From Oxytricha trifallax (Eukaryota; Ciliophora; Spirotrichea; Sporadotrichida; Oxytrichidae), in the NCBI GenBank assembly GCA_000711775.1, contig ARYC01001842.1, positions 1-64,000 of the forward strand: DNA of 64,000 nucleotides. Reading direction: 5' to 3'. Positions 1 through 11,246 of this stretch are shown here, piece after piece. The notes beneath the pieces were generated by a model that was not told where the DNA came from, did no database searches, and was given only the letters and a program-made list of their open reading frames with translations. Each line of letters opens with the position of its first letter. Positions within the stretch are counted from its first letter, which is position 1. The translations under genes were made by a program, and so were the position numbers.

Positions 1-2321
1 TTTGTAATTCTATAGTTCTGAATAAATTACTTTATAAGTAATTCTCATTTCTTGGAAGAATATAGAAAAATCGAGAGAGTGATTTTATATTTATAATAGC
101 ATTTTATAAGGAAAATAATTAATAAGTTTAGTAATTAAATTAGGCTTAATAAATAAATTTAGATTTAAGTTAATTTGTAAGATATAGATAAAATTAATCA
201 AAGGATAAAAATAAAAACAGAATTAAATTAAAAGATTATTGACTTAATTATAATAAATAAAAATAGATAAGCTACTTATAAACAAGTTTAGGGTTAATGA
301 TAATTTAAGAATAATAACTAACAATAAAACAAACCTAAAGTTCAAAGAACTTTTTCATTTAACTTTTAAATTTATTATAATTTACCATTTCTCAATTCTT
401 ATTTATTATATTTCTTCAAACTTTCAAATTACTATAATTTTAAATATTCAGATTTCATTTTACAGTTATTAATAATAACAAACTAAAATAATTTATAATA
501 ATAAATAAAAAATAAAGATTAATTTTCAAAAGGAAAATTAAAAAAATCAATTAATTTTAACTGACTTACAACTTTGTTAGTTTTGGAGATAATCAATAAA
601 CTTCTCACTTCGTGTTGTAGATTGATTATTTTGAGAACTAATTTCTCGTTTTAAAAAAGCCCTAACTGGAAATGATTTTCCCTATTGATAATATTACAGC
701 CAAAAGATTAATTGAATTAAATTGAATTCAAAAATTAAATATTTTTTCCCCCTCAAAATTCAAACTTAAATAAATGAAAATAATTAATTTTATTATTAAA
801 ATTAAAGGAGTGCCAGGAGCACAAGAATTAAAATTGGAGAGCTAATAAAGCTTAAATAAATATTTTTCCCCCTATATAAATTAAATATGAGCTTAATGGA
901 TTCATGCTTAAATCCTCGTATTGTCGCCATGATGAGCTGGGCATACTACGCTGGATAATTATTTAATTAAATGATCTTAGCAAAACTCGGCCAAGTTTTA
1001 TTTTTTATTTATTAGATCAATTAAATAATTATCTAGACAGTTGCACTAGAGATCTGGCACTTTACACTAATTTTAAATCATTTTTAATGAATTAATTAAA
1101 TTAAACCCTAATATATATAAATAATTATGTCTTGTCTATAATAATCTTCCTAGTTAATTAATTTAACTATATCTATCTAAGCCAAATTTGCACTTTCAAA
1201 AAATTTATCTCTATAATTAAAATATATAATTTTGGCTAAGATTCAAATGCAAATCCATTTTCTTTGCAAATTAATTGCTTTTAAGCTTAAAAATAAAGGT
1301 AAGTATTAAATAAGTTGAATTTTAATAAGTTAAGTAAAGATTTATAAAAAGTAAGTATAAATAAGTTAAGTAATTAATTAATTCAAATTTATTCCCGTAT
1401 TTTAATTCTTTGTGTTTAAATTAATTAATTAAATTAAAAATTTGAATTTAAAATAAATCTAAGAATAAAGTTTTAACCCAAGGTGGTTAAGAAATATGAA
1501 AATCAAGGGAATAAATAACAATAAATTTGAATTTAAATTTAAAACTAATTAAGGGAAGAAAAAATGAAAAATTAAATAGTTTAAATAATTAAGAACTAAA
1601 AATTTCAAAGCATAAATATATAAAAATAAGATTAGGAATAATGAAAGAAAGTTAAAATACTTTAAGTTGCATTTTTATTTTTAAATATTAAATTAATTAT
1701 GATACTTTATTTTTTACTGAGTAATTTAATCCTAAACTTTAATCATTAATAAATGGAATGGAATATTTAAATTGTGGTGAATAAAAAAGTGGATAAATAA
1801 GTGATAAAATTATAATAATTTGGGGGACAAATAATGTTATAAAGAGATATGTGAATGATAACGAGTGTTGTGAGTGAAATAAATGATTTTTCACTAAGTT
1901 TTGAGAGTCCCCCAGAATAAAAAATATATACTAAAAAGAGTCTGGGACTCTAGAGATAAAAATGAAATTGCTAAATTTCAAAACCCTAATTCCAAGAGTT
2001 TTAATTGAAAAATGAAAATAAGAATAGAAAGAGAAAATTTAAGAAACGTGAGAAGAGTGTAAATGTGATTTTAGGTGAAGACGTTAGCGAGGAGCAAAAT
2101 TAGGAGCGTGGTGCCCCTTAAGTGAAGAGGAGATGTTGATGCTAGGAAATGATTAAATAAATTTGAATTTTAATATTCAAAATAAACCCTATGATCCTAG
2201 GAATAAAATTAACTGACTTTTTTATTGAAAGTCAATGAAACCACCCCAGTTTTTTAATATAAAGAAAATGTTTGTGTAGATTTGTTAAATTATTATTAAA
2301 TTATTATTAATTTATAATTAA
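1..2321. other. AT-rich DNA, no gene seen
   Basis: Very AT-rich sequence with frequent TTAAT/AATTAA runs. I found no convincing open frame in the ciliate code on either strand. Two short matching tracts (a C5 run next to T5-6, near 750 and 868) may be old duplicated copies. It is consistent with eliminated or intergenic germline DNA. Confidence 0.5.
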
Positions 2322-2380
2322 TTTATTATTATTATTATTGCTGTTATTATTATTGCTGTTATTATTATTATTGCTGTTAA
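2322..2380. repeat. ATT/GCTG imperfect microsatellite
   Basis: Runs of TTATTATTA are interrupted three times by GCTG, giving an irregular repeat of about 15-18 bp. It has no coding context. Confidence 0.8.
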
Positions 2381-3049
2381 TTTTAATTCTAAAAATCTCC
2401 ATAAATCTAAATCTTATAATATCTTTATATTTTATTTAAAATCCATTTTTTATAACTTGATTTTTGAAAATAACTCAAACTTAGGGGAAAAATTAAAGGA
2501 GCATAATTTTTAATTAAATTAAATTAAATTTTATTATTAAATTGCTTTTATTAGAAAATGTCTGCCTTAAATTATTGAATAACATTCTCTCTATAAAATA
2601 GCATAAAGCTAACTAAAATTAGAAAAAATAAAAAGTAAATTAGGGTGCCTGTATCACAGAAGTGAATTGAATACATTAAATTTAAGTATTTTAAACTAAA
2701 ATCACACACGAATTGTGTGAATAATATAAAATGTATTTAAATTAAAAGATAGTAAATAAAGTGTCTCCACTGTAAATTTGATGTAACAAACATCATTGTT
2801 TGCGAATAACGCAATTCTGAGTGCAAAAATTATGAAAAAAGTAGATTACAGAAAATAAAATGCATGGATCGATAGAGCTCGAGCTGCTATACAAAATGCA
2901 CAAAAAGCACACTAAAGTTAATGGCGTGAGCGTGAGTTGCGTTCAAAAAAAACAAAGTGCGATAAACATCGCAAACTAATCACATTTTGATTTCCATAAT
3001 AAGTTAATTATTAAAGTAGTAATTATTAATAAATAAAAATCAAACTTAA
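2381..3049. other. AT-rich DNA, no gene seen
   Basis: The part near 2760-2980 is GC-richer and holds short inverted words (TGCGA/TCGCA) but no clear frame. No RNA gene could be recognised. Confidence 0.4.
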
Positions 3050-3051
3050 TT

Positions 3052-3204
3052 CAAATGTGGAGGTAAAACCGCATCACTCCAAAAACAGTGTGAACGGTAA
3101 AACTTTTCAACTAATCGGTCAATAGGGTACAAACCCCATATATTATTGATAAACATCTCAAACTCAATAAGACTGGTAAGTATGGCATCGAAATAAAATT
3201 ATGA
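3052..3204 (+). pseudogene. short coding-like remnant, unknown
   Basis: Read with TAA/TAG as glutamine, this frame gives about 50 codons with protein-like composition (it contains TPYIIDKHLKLNKTGKYG) and is broken by one internal TGA. The GC content is higher than in the flanks. No family was recognised. It could be one MDS of a larger gene or a relic. The next frame is also partly open, so the frame choice is uncertain. Confidence 0.25.
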
Positions 3205-3437
3205 ATTTGTTCCCAACTTCACCGTACTTGCAATCTCTGAATCGCCTCCCTCAAATTAAGTTAAAATCTGTACTTTTAAATTTCCTTATTTATCGATATA
3301 TTTAAAACTTTTTATCAACTTATAAATTCTATGTGTACATACGTTTTGGGGTTTATATATCATTCGATTTAAATAAACTTACTTTAATGAGATAGCGCTT
3401 AATTTCTTAAAATAAAACAGGGCCAAGATTCCATTCA

Positions 3438-3800
3438 TATTACTCAAGAAATGTTATTTTAAAGCTTAAGCTAGCAGTGGCTAAGCAATTGGAGACAATT
3501 CAAAACATGAGCTGTTGATTTGACAGCTACTATTGTTTCTGGCTTATCCATCTAGTACCCAAAAAAATGAAAATGTTGAGCCGTTTTTTAATCTTTCAAG
3601 AGCAATTGCACTAAGCACTAATAAAATTCCTATTAACACTTCTGCTAATCCTATCCCTAAGTGCTTTCTTTATGTTTCAAGTTTTATTTTATATATGGCC
3701 ATATTCAAGGCATTCCATTTTCTCCAGTAAAGCTATTTTGAATAAATGATTTTTCAAAGCAATAATCAAAGGTAAGAATGGTTAAAAGCTCACGCCCATT
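3438..3800 (-). pseudogene. membrane-protein fragment, unknown family
   Basis: On the minus strand a frame with several reassigned glutamine codons runs about 95 codons. It begins around an NMAIYKIKLETQRKH segment and continues into a hydrophobic stretch (LAEVLIGILLVLSAIAL) that would make one membrane helix, followed by a short polar, Asn/Ser/Cys-rich part. The basic stretch followed directly by a first membrane helix recalls the N-terminus of ABCA-type transporters, which are numerous in ciliates, but there is no ATP-binding part here. Further upstream (3690-3800) the other two frames also look coding, so small indels or an unseen intron are likely. Identity is a guess; that the segment is protein-derived is fairly likely. 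Confidence 0.4.
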
Positions 3801-4553
3801 TGCAAGCTTTCTTTAAAATTCTTCAAATCTATCAGACTTTAAATATTTAAATTGTTATCACATCTTATGCAATCAATTAATTTCAACTATCTTTGCAATT
3901 GAAATTCTATCTATCACTTAGAAACCCACGAAATCACGTTTACCAAATGATATGCTACAAAATATAAGTATTTTGGTTAAAAGTTTTTTATACTTATTAT
4001 TTAAAATTCAAGACCAACTAAAATCAAGAGTGTATAATAAATTTGAATTAGCATTCACTAACTAATGAGACCCAATGTGCAATAATAATACTATACACAT
4101 TATTATCAATCAACCTGTTGATAGAGGTAAGATCCCAGCTATTCTACAAGTAAGGAAGAACTCAGGGAATCATAGCATGTAATAGCATATTCCATATTTA
4201 GCCTATGGGCATATCATTTTAATATGAGTATTAAAATTCAAGGTTGAACCTCATTCAATAATCCTTTTTGCGAGTATATGTTAAATGCAAAAGTATAGGA
4301 AAAAAGATCTCTTAAATAGATCAAAATTGGGATTATCAGAAAAATCCTGATTCTTGACTTTGAAAATCAGAATTCTTAAATCTAGAGAATGTTAGTAAAT
4401 AATATTATAAAATAGTGTAAGTAAATTAATTGAATAGTTTAGTAATCTATATCTATATCATTAGTAATGCCTCTATCACAATTTAATGAAAATATAGAAT
4501 AATTATCCATTTAATATGATTTAAATAGACACTATTCAGAAATTTATCTGTTA
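3801..4553. other. AT-rich DNA, no gene seen
   Basis: No frame, repeat or RNA gene could be supported between the membrane-protein fragment and the foldback element. Confidence 0.4.
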
Positions 4554-5264
4554 TTATTATTGAAATAGATTTGAAATGGGAAAATTCAAAAATAAAATAA
4601 AGATGTTTTTTAAAATAATATATAACAGCCAGTAATTAGGAGTGTTCTTAATTCTAATTTGAAGACATTAAATTAAACAGTAATATATTTAAATTTAAAA
4701 GTTTAATAATAAAATATATATTAAAAAGTGGTCAGGTGGTCAAGTGGTCTGATATAGTTTTAGGTGGTCAAGTGGTCAAGGTGGTCAGGAGGTCTGACCG
4801 GGTGTATGACTCAGTTCTTACTAATGTAACTTTTTCAATGTCTCTTATCACAAGTCAAAATTTTCAAGAATATTCATTCTGAATTGGTAGAAGTTAGTAT
4901 CTGGAAGATAGACATCAGTAACAGCGCACAAAAAGATAAAGCTGCCAACATTATCAATACTGGGTGGAGTTCCAGAGAATGTAAGAGCGTTAGTAATTGG
5001 ATCTCTAGCTGCGGTGCTGACCACAAAAAACGACCACCTTGACCACCTGACCACCAAAAACTATATCAGACCACCTGACCACCTGACCACTTTTTAATAT
5101 ATATTTAATTATTAAACTTTTAAATTTAAAATAGATTGCTGTTTAATTTAATGTCTTCAAATTAGAATTAAGAACACTCCTAATTACTGGCTGTTATATA
5201 TAATTTAAAAAAACATCTTTATTTTATTTTTGAATTTTCCCATTTCAAATCTATTTCAATAATA
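4554..5264. mobile_element. foldback element with long inverted arms
   Basis: Two arms of about 235 bp are inverted copies: 4554-4790 (TATTATTGAAATAGATTTG...) and 5028-5264 (...CAAATCTATTTCAATAATA). The outer two thirds of each arm are AT-rich and unique. The inner ends are short direct repeats of GGTGGTCAAGTGGTC and its complement. The unpaired centre (about 4800-5030) is GC-richer and contains an open frame on the minus strand that resembles host protein (next entry). No transposase is present, so the element is non-autonomous. The arms differ by scattered substitutions and small indels, so it is not very recent. A target duplication could not be defined with confidence. Confidence 0.8.
4848..5030 (-). 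pseudogene. captured Ig/cadherin-like domain fragment
   Basis: Inside the foldback element the minus strand encodes about 60 residues ending at a TAA. The core TNALTFSGTPPSIDN followed by VGSF and AVTD closely follows the pattern of the putative-Ig/dystroglycan-type cadherin-like repeat (LTFSGTP...D.G.y.i...AtD), a domain repeated many times in large ciliate surface proteins. It covers only the C-terminal half of one domain and has no start signal or neighbour of its own; upstream it runs directly into the GGTGGTC repeats. It is best seen as a piece of a host gene picked up by the element. The family call rests on motif pattern alone. Confidence 0.45.
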
Positions 5265-5559
5265 TTATTTAAGAGATAGTCTAGACTCAAATAATGAGAA
5301 TCAGGAATCAAGTAATGACATTAGAATTTCAATATGTTTCCTTTTTTTATTACAAATTTATAGTATTTTATTAATTTAAGTGTCTATTTTCCTCTCTAAT
5401 ACTTCTGTATTTAGTAAAAAAAAATAAATTAAAATAGAATTAATTAATTATGTGGATAATAAGTAACACAAGTTAATTTTATCATATAACTAATAAATTA
5501 TAAATTAAACCAACAATCTAGTCTGAGGTCATAGATTGAAATGACCTTCCTCCAATATT
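5265..5559. other. AT-rich DNA, no gene seen
   Basis: Only AT-rich sequence. No coding frame or repeat is supported. Confidence 0.4.
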
Positions 5560-6124
5560 GAAGGTTTTAATGAAACTCTGAAAATATCAAATATAATCTA
5601 CAGAAGCAACTACAACGAAAACAAAATGTAACAGAACAGAATACAGATGTAATAGAGTGTGATATGGATATGACTGAGTCATATATGGGTGTGAATGAGC
5701 CTAATATGGATATGACTGAGTCAAATATGAGTGTGAATGATTTTGATATGGATGAGACATAGCTGATGGATAAAGCATTTCAATAAGGGTCCAGAAGAAA
5801 ATAACTCTCACCATGATCCACTATTCATCAGGATAATAGTCCCTGTCCTGTTTATCGGCCGCTTCATCTCTCTATATGTGAAATAAATTTATCCTTTTAC
5901 CGCTCTATACTGATCTCATCACTCAAATTTTGGATGCACCACTTTCATTTTACTCCCTATTTCGCTTAGAAAAGAAAGACTTTACAAGGATAACAATAAA
6001 TTTCAGATTAGCATCTTTATTGCACCAGACAGATTCCAGAGATGCTAATTTGTGTAGTCCCATTCAGAAGAATTGTTATAATAATTTTAAATCATTCATC
6101 AAGCTCTTTCAGCTTAAGACTTGA
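5560..6124 (+). pseudogene. unknown gene with 14-residue repeats, frame-broken
   Basis: Read in the ciliate code, 5560-5800 gives a Gln/Asn-rich segment followed by two and a half copies of a 14-residue acidic repeat (MDMTES.M.VN core). The reading then moves by one base into a segment with a short hydrophobic run (about 5800-5890), and again into a frame that ends at TGA 6122-6124 (with KKDFTRITINFRLASLLHQ). Three frames joined by single-base steps suggest a decayed gene, or an MDS cluster with very small interruptions. No family is recognised. Upstream and downstream DNA is AT-rich and non-coding. Confidence 0.4.
5661..5759 (+). repeat. 42-bp coding tandem repeat
   Basis: Units 5661-5702 and 5703-5744 share the core ATGGATATGACTGAGTCA and keep the codon frame. 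A partial third unit follows. The unit length is 42 bp (14 codons). Confidence 0.85.
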
Positions 6125-7616
6125 TAAACCCTTTCTTATCGCCTATGAAGGGCCCTAATGTAATATAAACCCTTTTAAATCCATACTAAAATAGAAAGTC
6201 AACTGGAAGTTGCAGCCCTCTATCACCGTACTATTTAGTAACTTTTTATTGATAAGCTATGAATTTCCTTCAGTTGAGTTTTATATAAATACCTCTAAAC
6301 TCTAAATATATTAAACTTTTGGATAGAGAATAAAAATGAATTTATATTTGCTATTGCCAGAATGAATTAACCTCATCTTCATTCAAAAATACTTAAAATT
6401 GTGTTTTGGGGTTATTAGCTCAAAATATCTCGAATCCTTCAATGATTCAGAAATAATATTAATAGTATAGTCCAGCTGAAATTGCGATGTCTACCTTAGA
6501 ATGAATCAAAGTAATTTTAAGTTTAAGTTTATATAAAATTTTTAACCACTTTCCTTTTATTATCTATAATATATTTTAATTTCACAAATCAATTAAATTC
6601 CTAAAATATTTTGATTTTTTAGACAATTTTCATATTTTATTGAAATTATTTTTGATAAAATAGAAAATAGGAAATTATTGAAACAATTCTAAAACATATT
6701 TATTTATTCATTTGTTTTATTATTTCCCTGCTCTTATTTATTTTATTTAAACGAAAGCATATATTTGTTAAACTCAGCTCTTTGAAATTGAAGCCAATTC
6801 GCTTAGATTTAATTAAAATTATTGACATCCAATAGTATAATATCATTTGCTTAGAATTACCACTGAAAAAATGTGCAATTTGTTATCATTGTTTACAATC
6901 TCCTCATAAAATTATGGAGTTAGCCATCTTTACTAGTTATAACCGATAAATATTAAGGTATTTTGCTTTCATTAATGATGGAATAGAATAGTTGACAAAT
7001 ACTGAGTCATTTCATAACTTTACTGAGCTTGAAGCCATTGAATTTTTGAATTTTCAATTAATTTAGTAGATAATAAAAAAATCAACATATGAGAATTGTA
7101 ATAATTAAAATTTATAAATGAATATCAATTGAAATATACGAGTTAACCATCATATATTTATACCTAATCCTATATATTTATAATGAATATTTTACTCAAT
7201 ACCATTACTTATAATATTATTGATTATTTAATTAGTATTAATTTAAGTATAAATTAAAAAAGGATTATCACTACTACTTTTATTATAAGCTTAATTCATT
7301 TAAAATATATATAGTTTATTCACTTATACCCCTTTCACAAGAATAATTAGATTTAATTATATCTCACTACTCTTGATTATTTAATCATTCACTGGAAATT
7401 GTTAGTAATTTTACTCAATGATTGCATTCAATACTTCTTGTCTTTAAAATCATTTTTTAATTCATCTTTGCCGTCCCCAAAACAACAAGAAACGAGAGCA
7501 GTGTTTATGGAGCAGCTGATTTAATTTTTGAAATAGGTTTAGGGGTTTTGATAAGTTATAGCTTAAACTTTAAAATGTGATGTCTGATAGTAGCGTTTTC
7601 ATGTTGATTTATCTAT
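6125..7616. other. AT-rich DNA, no gene seen
   Basis: About 1.5 kb of AT-rich sequence. 6126-6480 is a little GC-richer but shows no frame I could defend. Confidence 0.4.
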
Positions 7617-8543
7617 TCAAAATTGATTCATATCTGCATTGATTGTCTCATTCAATCTCTTTACCCAATCCATCCTCTTTAGACCTAACCTCATACGCAT
7701 CTTTACCTGAGGGTGTTGTTCAAATGCTTTGAACACTGAAAATAAGCCTTCATCATTATTTTTCATAACTTTCAGTATATGTCTCAGTCTGCTCACAGTT
7801 AGATTCTTTGAAGAGTTAAGTTTTCAAGTTTTACTTGCTGTCTTCCTGCTACTCTCGTTTATTCTTCTTGAATTACTAACATTATCAGCTATTAAATTGA
7901 AATAAGCAATGGAAAGTATTCAACTTTTTATAGAATATGTACCTTGAACATTCTTAGAAATCTCAAAGACTCGTGTGGAATTATGAATGACTGAGTTATC
8001 ATGAGTAGAAATTGCTTTTTCTTAATATTTGCCTATTGGGAACAGTAGGTGATATAGAAAGTTCTCGAATCTTAACGCATCGAAGGTTAACCGTATGATT
8101 TAGCTTGAGATTAATATGGATTCAAAAAAACAAATAAAGTTTTACAATGCCTATTATTAAGCTTCCTAGTAATAGAGAGATTTTAAGCCAGGATTCTAAT
8201 CGAGCCCTGCCGCCTGATGACCTGCTGTTAAGTTACTGCTATAATTTTAAAGCTTACACTGTATTGAATTCTGATTGAGCAGTTGGATTACCATCCTTGC
8301 TTGAAATACTTGACTTGTTATTATCTATAGTGTTCTAATAATCAATAACTATGACTTATTTTTCTATTGCTTTACTATGATTCAGTTGGTGCTCTATAAT
8401 CTGATACTCAGCTTTAGTGTCCTGTTTTGATTGCCGCTCAATTTATAATTGGTATAATTGGAAGTGATATATTTTAATAAATCCAGCTTTGATATTATTT
8501 TTAATTTCTCTACCTCATTTGATAACTTTTGCAGTAGATCAAA
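7617..8543 (-). pseudogene. coiled-coil / membrane protein gene, decayed
   Basis: The minus strand is coding-like over about 0.9 kb in the ciliate code. From the 5' side it shows a Lys/Leu-rich coiled-coil start (LQKLSNEVEKLKIISKLDLL), a one-base frame change, a Gln-rich coiled coil (EYQIIEHQLNHSKAIEKQ), a hydrophobic helix (WLKISLLLGSLIIGIVKLYL) ending at TGA, another segment (LRFENFLYHLLFPIGKY), a possible 67-nt intron, and a basic C-terminal part (VKMRMRLGLKRMDWVKRL) stopping at TGA 7617-7619. Several frame changes and TGAs make it inactive as it stands. No family was recognised. Confidence 0.5.
7876..7942 (-). other. candidate 67-nt intron
   Basis: On the minus strand the stretch starts GTACATATTC and ends GATAATGTTAG; it is AT-rich between GC-richer coding segments. 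Removing it joins two good coding segments in frame for a short way, before a one-base frame change downstream. Inference only. Confidence 0.35.
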
Positions 8544-9164
8544 CTAATATTATTTTTAATATCGATCATATATTTTTCAAAATTAAAAATTGATAGAATT
8601 AATTTAAATAAACGTAATATTAATAAATATTTTGATATTTAAAGTAAAATGGCAATGCGTGCTGTAATCTCCAGACAATAGTTTCTTCAAAGCCAAAATT
8701 CATAACTCAATTTAACAAATAATGAATAAGTAAGTAAATTATAAATCATTAATTAAACTTCGAGCTTCGCTTTTGATCAGCTACACAATTTACAGTATAC
8801 TATATTCAAATTTTGTAGACTTCTTGATTTAGAATATTTAACTGCGAAAAATAAAAAATATAGCAGCTTATTCTAAATGAACTAACTGAATAAAGTGCAA
8901 AATACTAAATAATAACACACATATACAACCTCCGCTCAAATAGAATTGATTTTGAGAATAAAATAGACATTAAAATATGAAAGTACCAAATAATAAACTA
9001 AGAAATATCTTTTTATCTTAGTATATACTTAAAACTCATTTTAAGCCATTTTTTTATTTTAAACATGATTTTAATCGCATTAATATAAATCATGGCAGTT
9101 TATGTATTTTACATTTTAACAATTTCCTGATCTTTTGTATTTTAGCAATATTATTTAAATTTTA
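8544..9164. other. AT-rich DNA, no gene seen
   Basis: No frame or repeat is supported, apart from a short GC-richer patch near 8650-8690. Confidence 0.4.
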
Positions 9165-9592
9165 TGATATTGTAGGAATACATTTGATTTGGGAAAATAA
9201 ATAATAATTATTAAATTAAAATCTCAAAATATTGGCAGTTAACTTTCTGGAAACCTAGACAATATGGTACTTGTTCGATAGAGAATTCAAAATTAGCTGG
9301 ACTTTACTATTGGCGGTACCCCTCTATCGCATCCCTAGAAGCGAGATAAATCGACTTTAATTTTAGGTGATTTGTTTAGTTGATTTTAATGCAAAAATTA
9401 AAGTCGAGTTATCTCGCTCTAGGGATGCGATAGAGGGGTACCGCCAATAGTAAAGTCCAGCTAATTTTGAATTCTCTATCGAACAAGTACCATATTGTCT
9501 AGGTTTCCAGAAAGTTAACTGCCAATATTTTGAGATTTTAATTTAATAATTATTATTTATTTTCCCAAATCAAATGTATTCCTACAATATCA
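9165..9592. mobile_element. foldback element with near-perfect arms
   Basis: The arms 9165 to about 9367 and about 9394-9592 are inverted copies over roughly 200 bp with only a few differences (for example CTAGAAGCGAG against CTAGAGCGAG), separated by a loop of about 25 bp. It encodes nothing. The very high arm identity means either a recent insertion or ongoing arm correction. Inner parts of the arms (GGCGGTACCCCTCTATCGC) are much GC-richer than the surroundings. It shares no obvious sequence with the 4.5-kb foldback element. The target-site duplication is unclear. Confidence 0.85.
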
Positions 9593-10019
9593 ATAAATAT
9601 AGTTTTTAGTTTATTAGAGAATTATTATATAATTAATAATATGAAAAGCAAACAATATTTATAAACTAAAATAGTTGCTATATATGAAAGAATTCTTTTA
9701 AGTTATCGTTTAAAACATTTATATTTTTATTGTCTAACTTAATAATATTATTTTTTTATTATACTTGACTACAAAATTAAATGCCATGCATTTGCAATCT
9801 TAAAATATATTAATATGATAATTAATAAATTGGAAGTCTACTCCAAATGAGGGAGTATATAAAAATAATAATATTAATAAATAAAATATGAAAACTTTAT
9901 TAATCAAGATATTCAATATTATGATATTATTGATAAATTACACTCGAATGGGGGAAATTTGAAAATTAAAATACAAAACTAATTTATTATATATTTACTG
10001 CTGATTTACTATGCTTTTT

Positions 10020-10830
10020 GTCTATCAAGCGAAAAGTGGTCAAATTGCAACTTTTATTACTAATTGGTCACTTTTACTTGCATTTGTGGTCAAAATCAAT
10101 ATGCATTATCACACTGCTCTCTAAAATGTTCAAAATGGAGATTCGTGGTCAAATTTTCTATCCGTGGTCAAAATTTCTGTGTATGCATTTACGTCTATCT
10201 TATTGAAGCAGGTTTGGCAAAATCGGGGTAAAAATGCACATTTACAACCAAAGTGTCCATAAAAGTGACTAAAGTAGATTTTCTTTGTCAAAATGACCAA
10301 AGTTTCTATTTGTGGCCAAAATTTCTGTCTTTTCATTTATGTGTCTTGCATTTGAGCTGAGTGGTCAAAAAGTGGCCAAAGTGCAAGAATGCGAAGGGTC
10401 CAGAATAGTGGTCAAAGTAGAAATTTGTGGTGAAAGTGACCAAATTTCCTGTTTATGGTCAAAGTCGATGTGTTTGCATTTATGACTGTCTAATTTGAGT
10501 AGAATAGTCAAAAAAATTGCCAAAATGCATTAATACAATCAAATTGTCCAGAATCGTGGTCAAAATCGAGATTTGTTGTGAAAATGAATATTTTAGGGAA
10601 AGTTGGTCAAAATCTTGGAAATTCTAGGTCCTCAGTCTTATTTTTCATTATTAGTCACTTTTCGCAAAAGTATGTTGACCAAAACCTCATTTTGAGCAGA
10701 GTGGTAAAAAACTTGAAAATCGCTAATATTGGTCAATTTTGTCCAAAATTGGGAGGTTTTAGAAATTTAGATTGCAGCAGTACCAATAATAGGATTCTGG
10801 TCAAAGAACTTGAGCAGAAGTTGGAAATTT
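10020..10830. repeat. tandem array of ~150-bp units rich in GTGGTCAAA
   Basis: GTCCAGAATAGTGGTCAAAG near 10399 recurs as GTCCAGAATCGTGGTCAAAA near 10549, a 150-bp step. A related GTGTCCATAAAAGTGACTAAAG lies near 10250, and more diverged units lie on both sides. Within each unit the 9-mer GTGGTCAAA and variants (GTGGCCAAA, TGACCAAAG) recur every 15-30 bp, in both orientations. Divergence between units is high, so the array is old. Two short frames in it (one on each strand) are by-products of the repeat and are not called as genes. Confidence 0.75.
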
Positions 10831-10835
10831 GCTAG

Positions 10836-11246
10836 ATTATAGCTGAATTCTCAAATAACTGGTTAGTATGATGTTGAGTGGATATCCCCCCTCACAAATC
10901 CATGCAATTCTTGAAATAGTTGTATTTAAACAAAATTTTGACTGCAAGTAAGTCAAGTTGCTCAACTTCTCTGGTGCTCACCTTGAGGTGATAGCCAACT
11001 GGTATTTAGAGTGTATTCGTCCAGAACTTGATGTCACTCATAAAAAATTTATAATTTTTTGAGCAGGCTTATGAAAATTGAGATTTTGGAGGACCTCGAT
11101 GAATTTATGAATTAATTTTAGGTATGGTATTAGTAACAGCAGTAATAACAGAAGCAATAGTAGTTGTAGTAGTATTGACGATGCAAAAACTCTAAGCGTT
11201 TATAGAATATTCATTTAAGGTGTAAATTGAAGTTTTGAGTAGAATC
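10836..11246. other. no gene seen; short AGT-rich tract
   Basis: No supported gene. A tract of AGTAGTTGTAGTAGTATT near 11157 is a small trinucleotide repeat. The 3' end of the transposase relic lies just beyond. Confidence 0.4.

Noticed and set aside
2760-2980. Possible small RNA gene with TGCGA/TCGCA inverted words
   Set aside because: No stable extended stem, conserved motif or known RNA pattern could be drawn.
3533-3730. Plus-strand 65-codon standard-code ORF
   Set aside because: It is antisense to a better minus-strand frame with a membrane helix; judged to be its shadow.
10130-10336. Overlapping plus and minus ORFs in the 10-kb region
   Set aside because: They lie in a tandem array of GTGGTCAAA words; the openness comes from the repeat unit.
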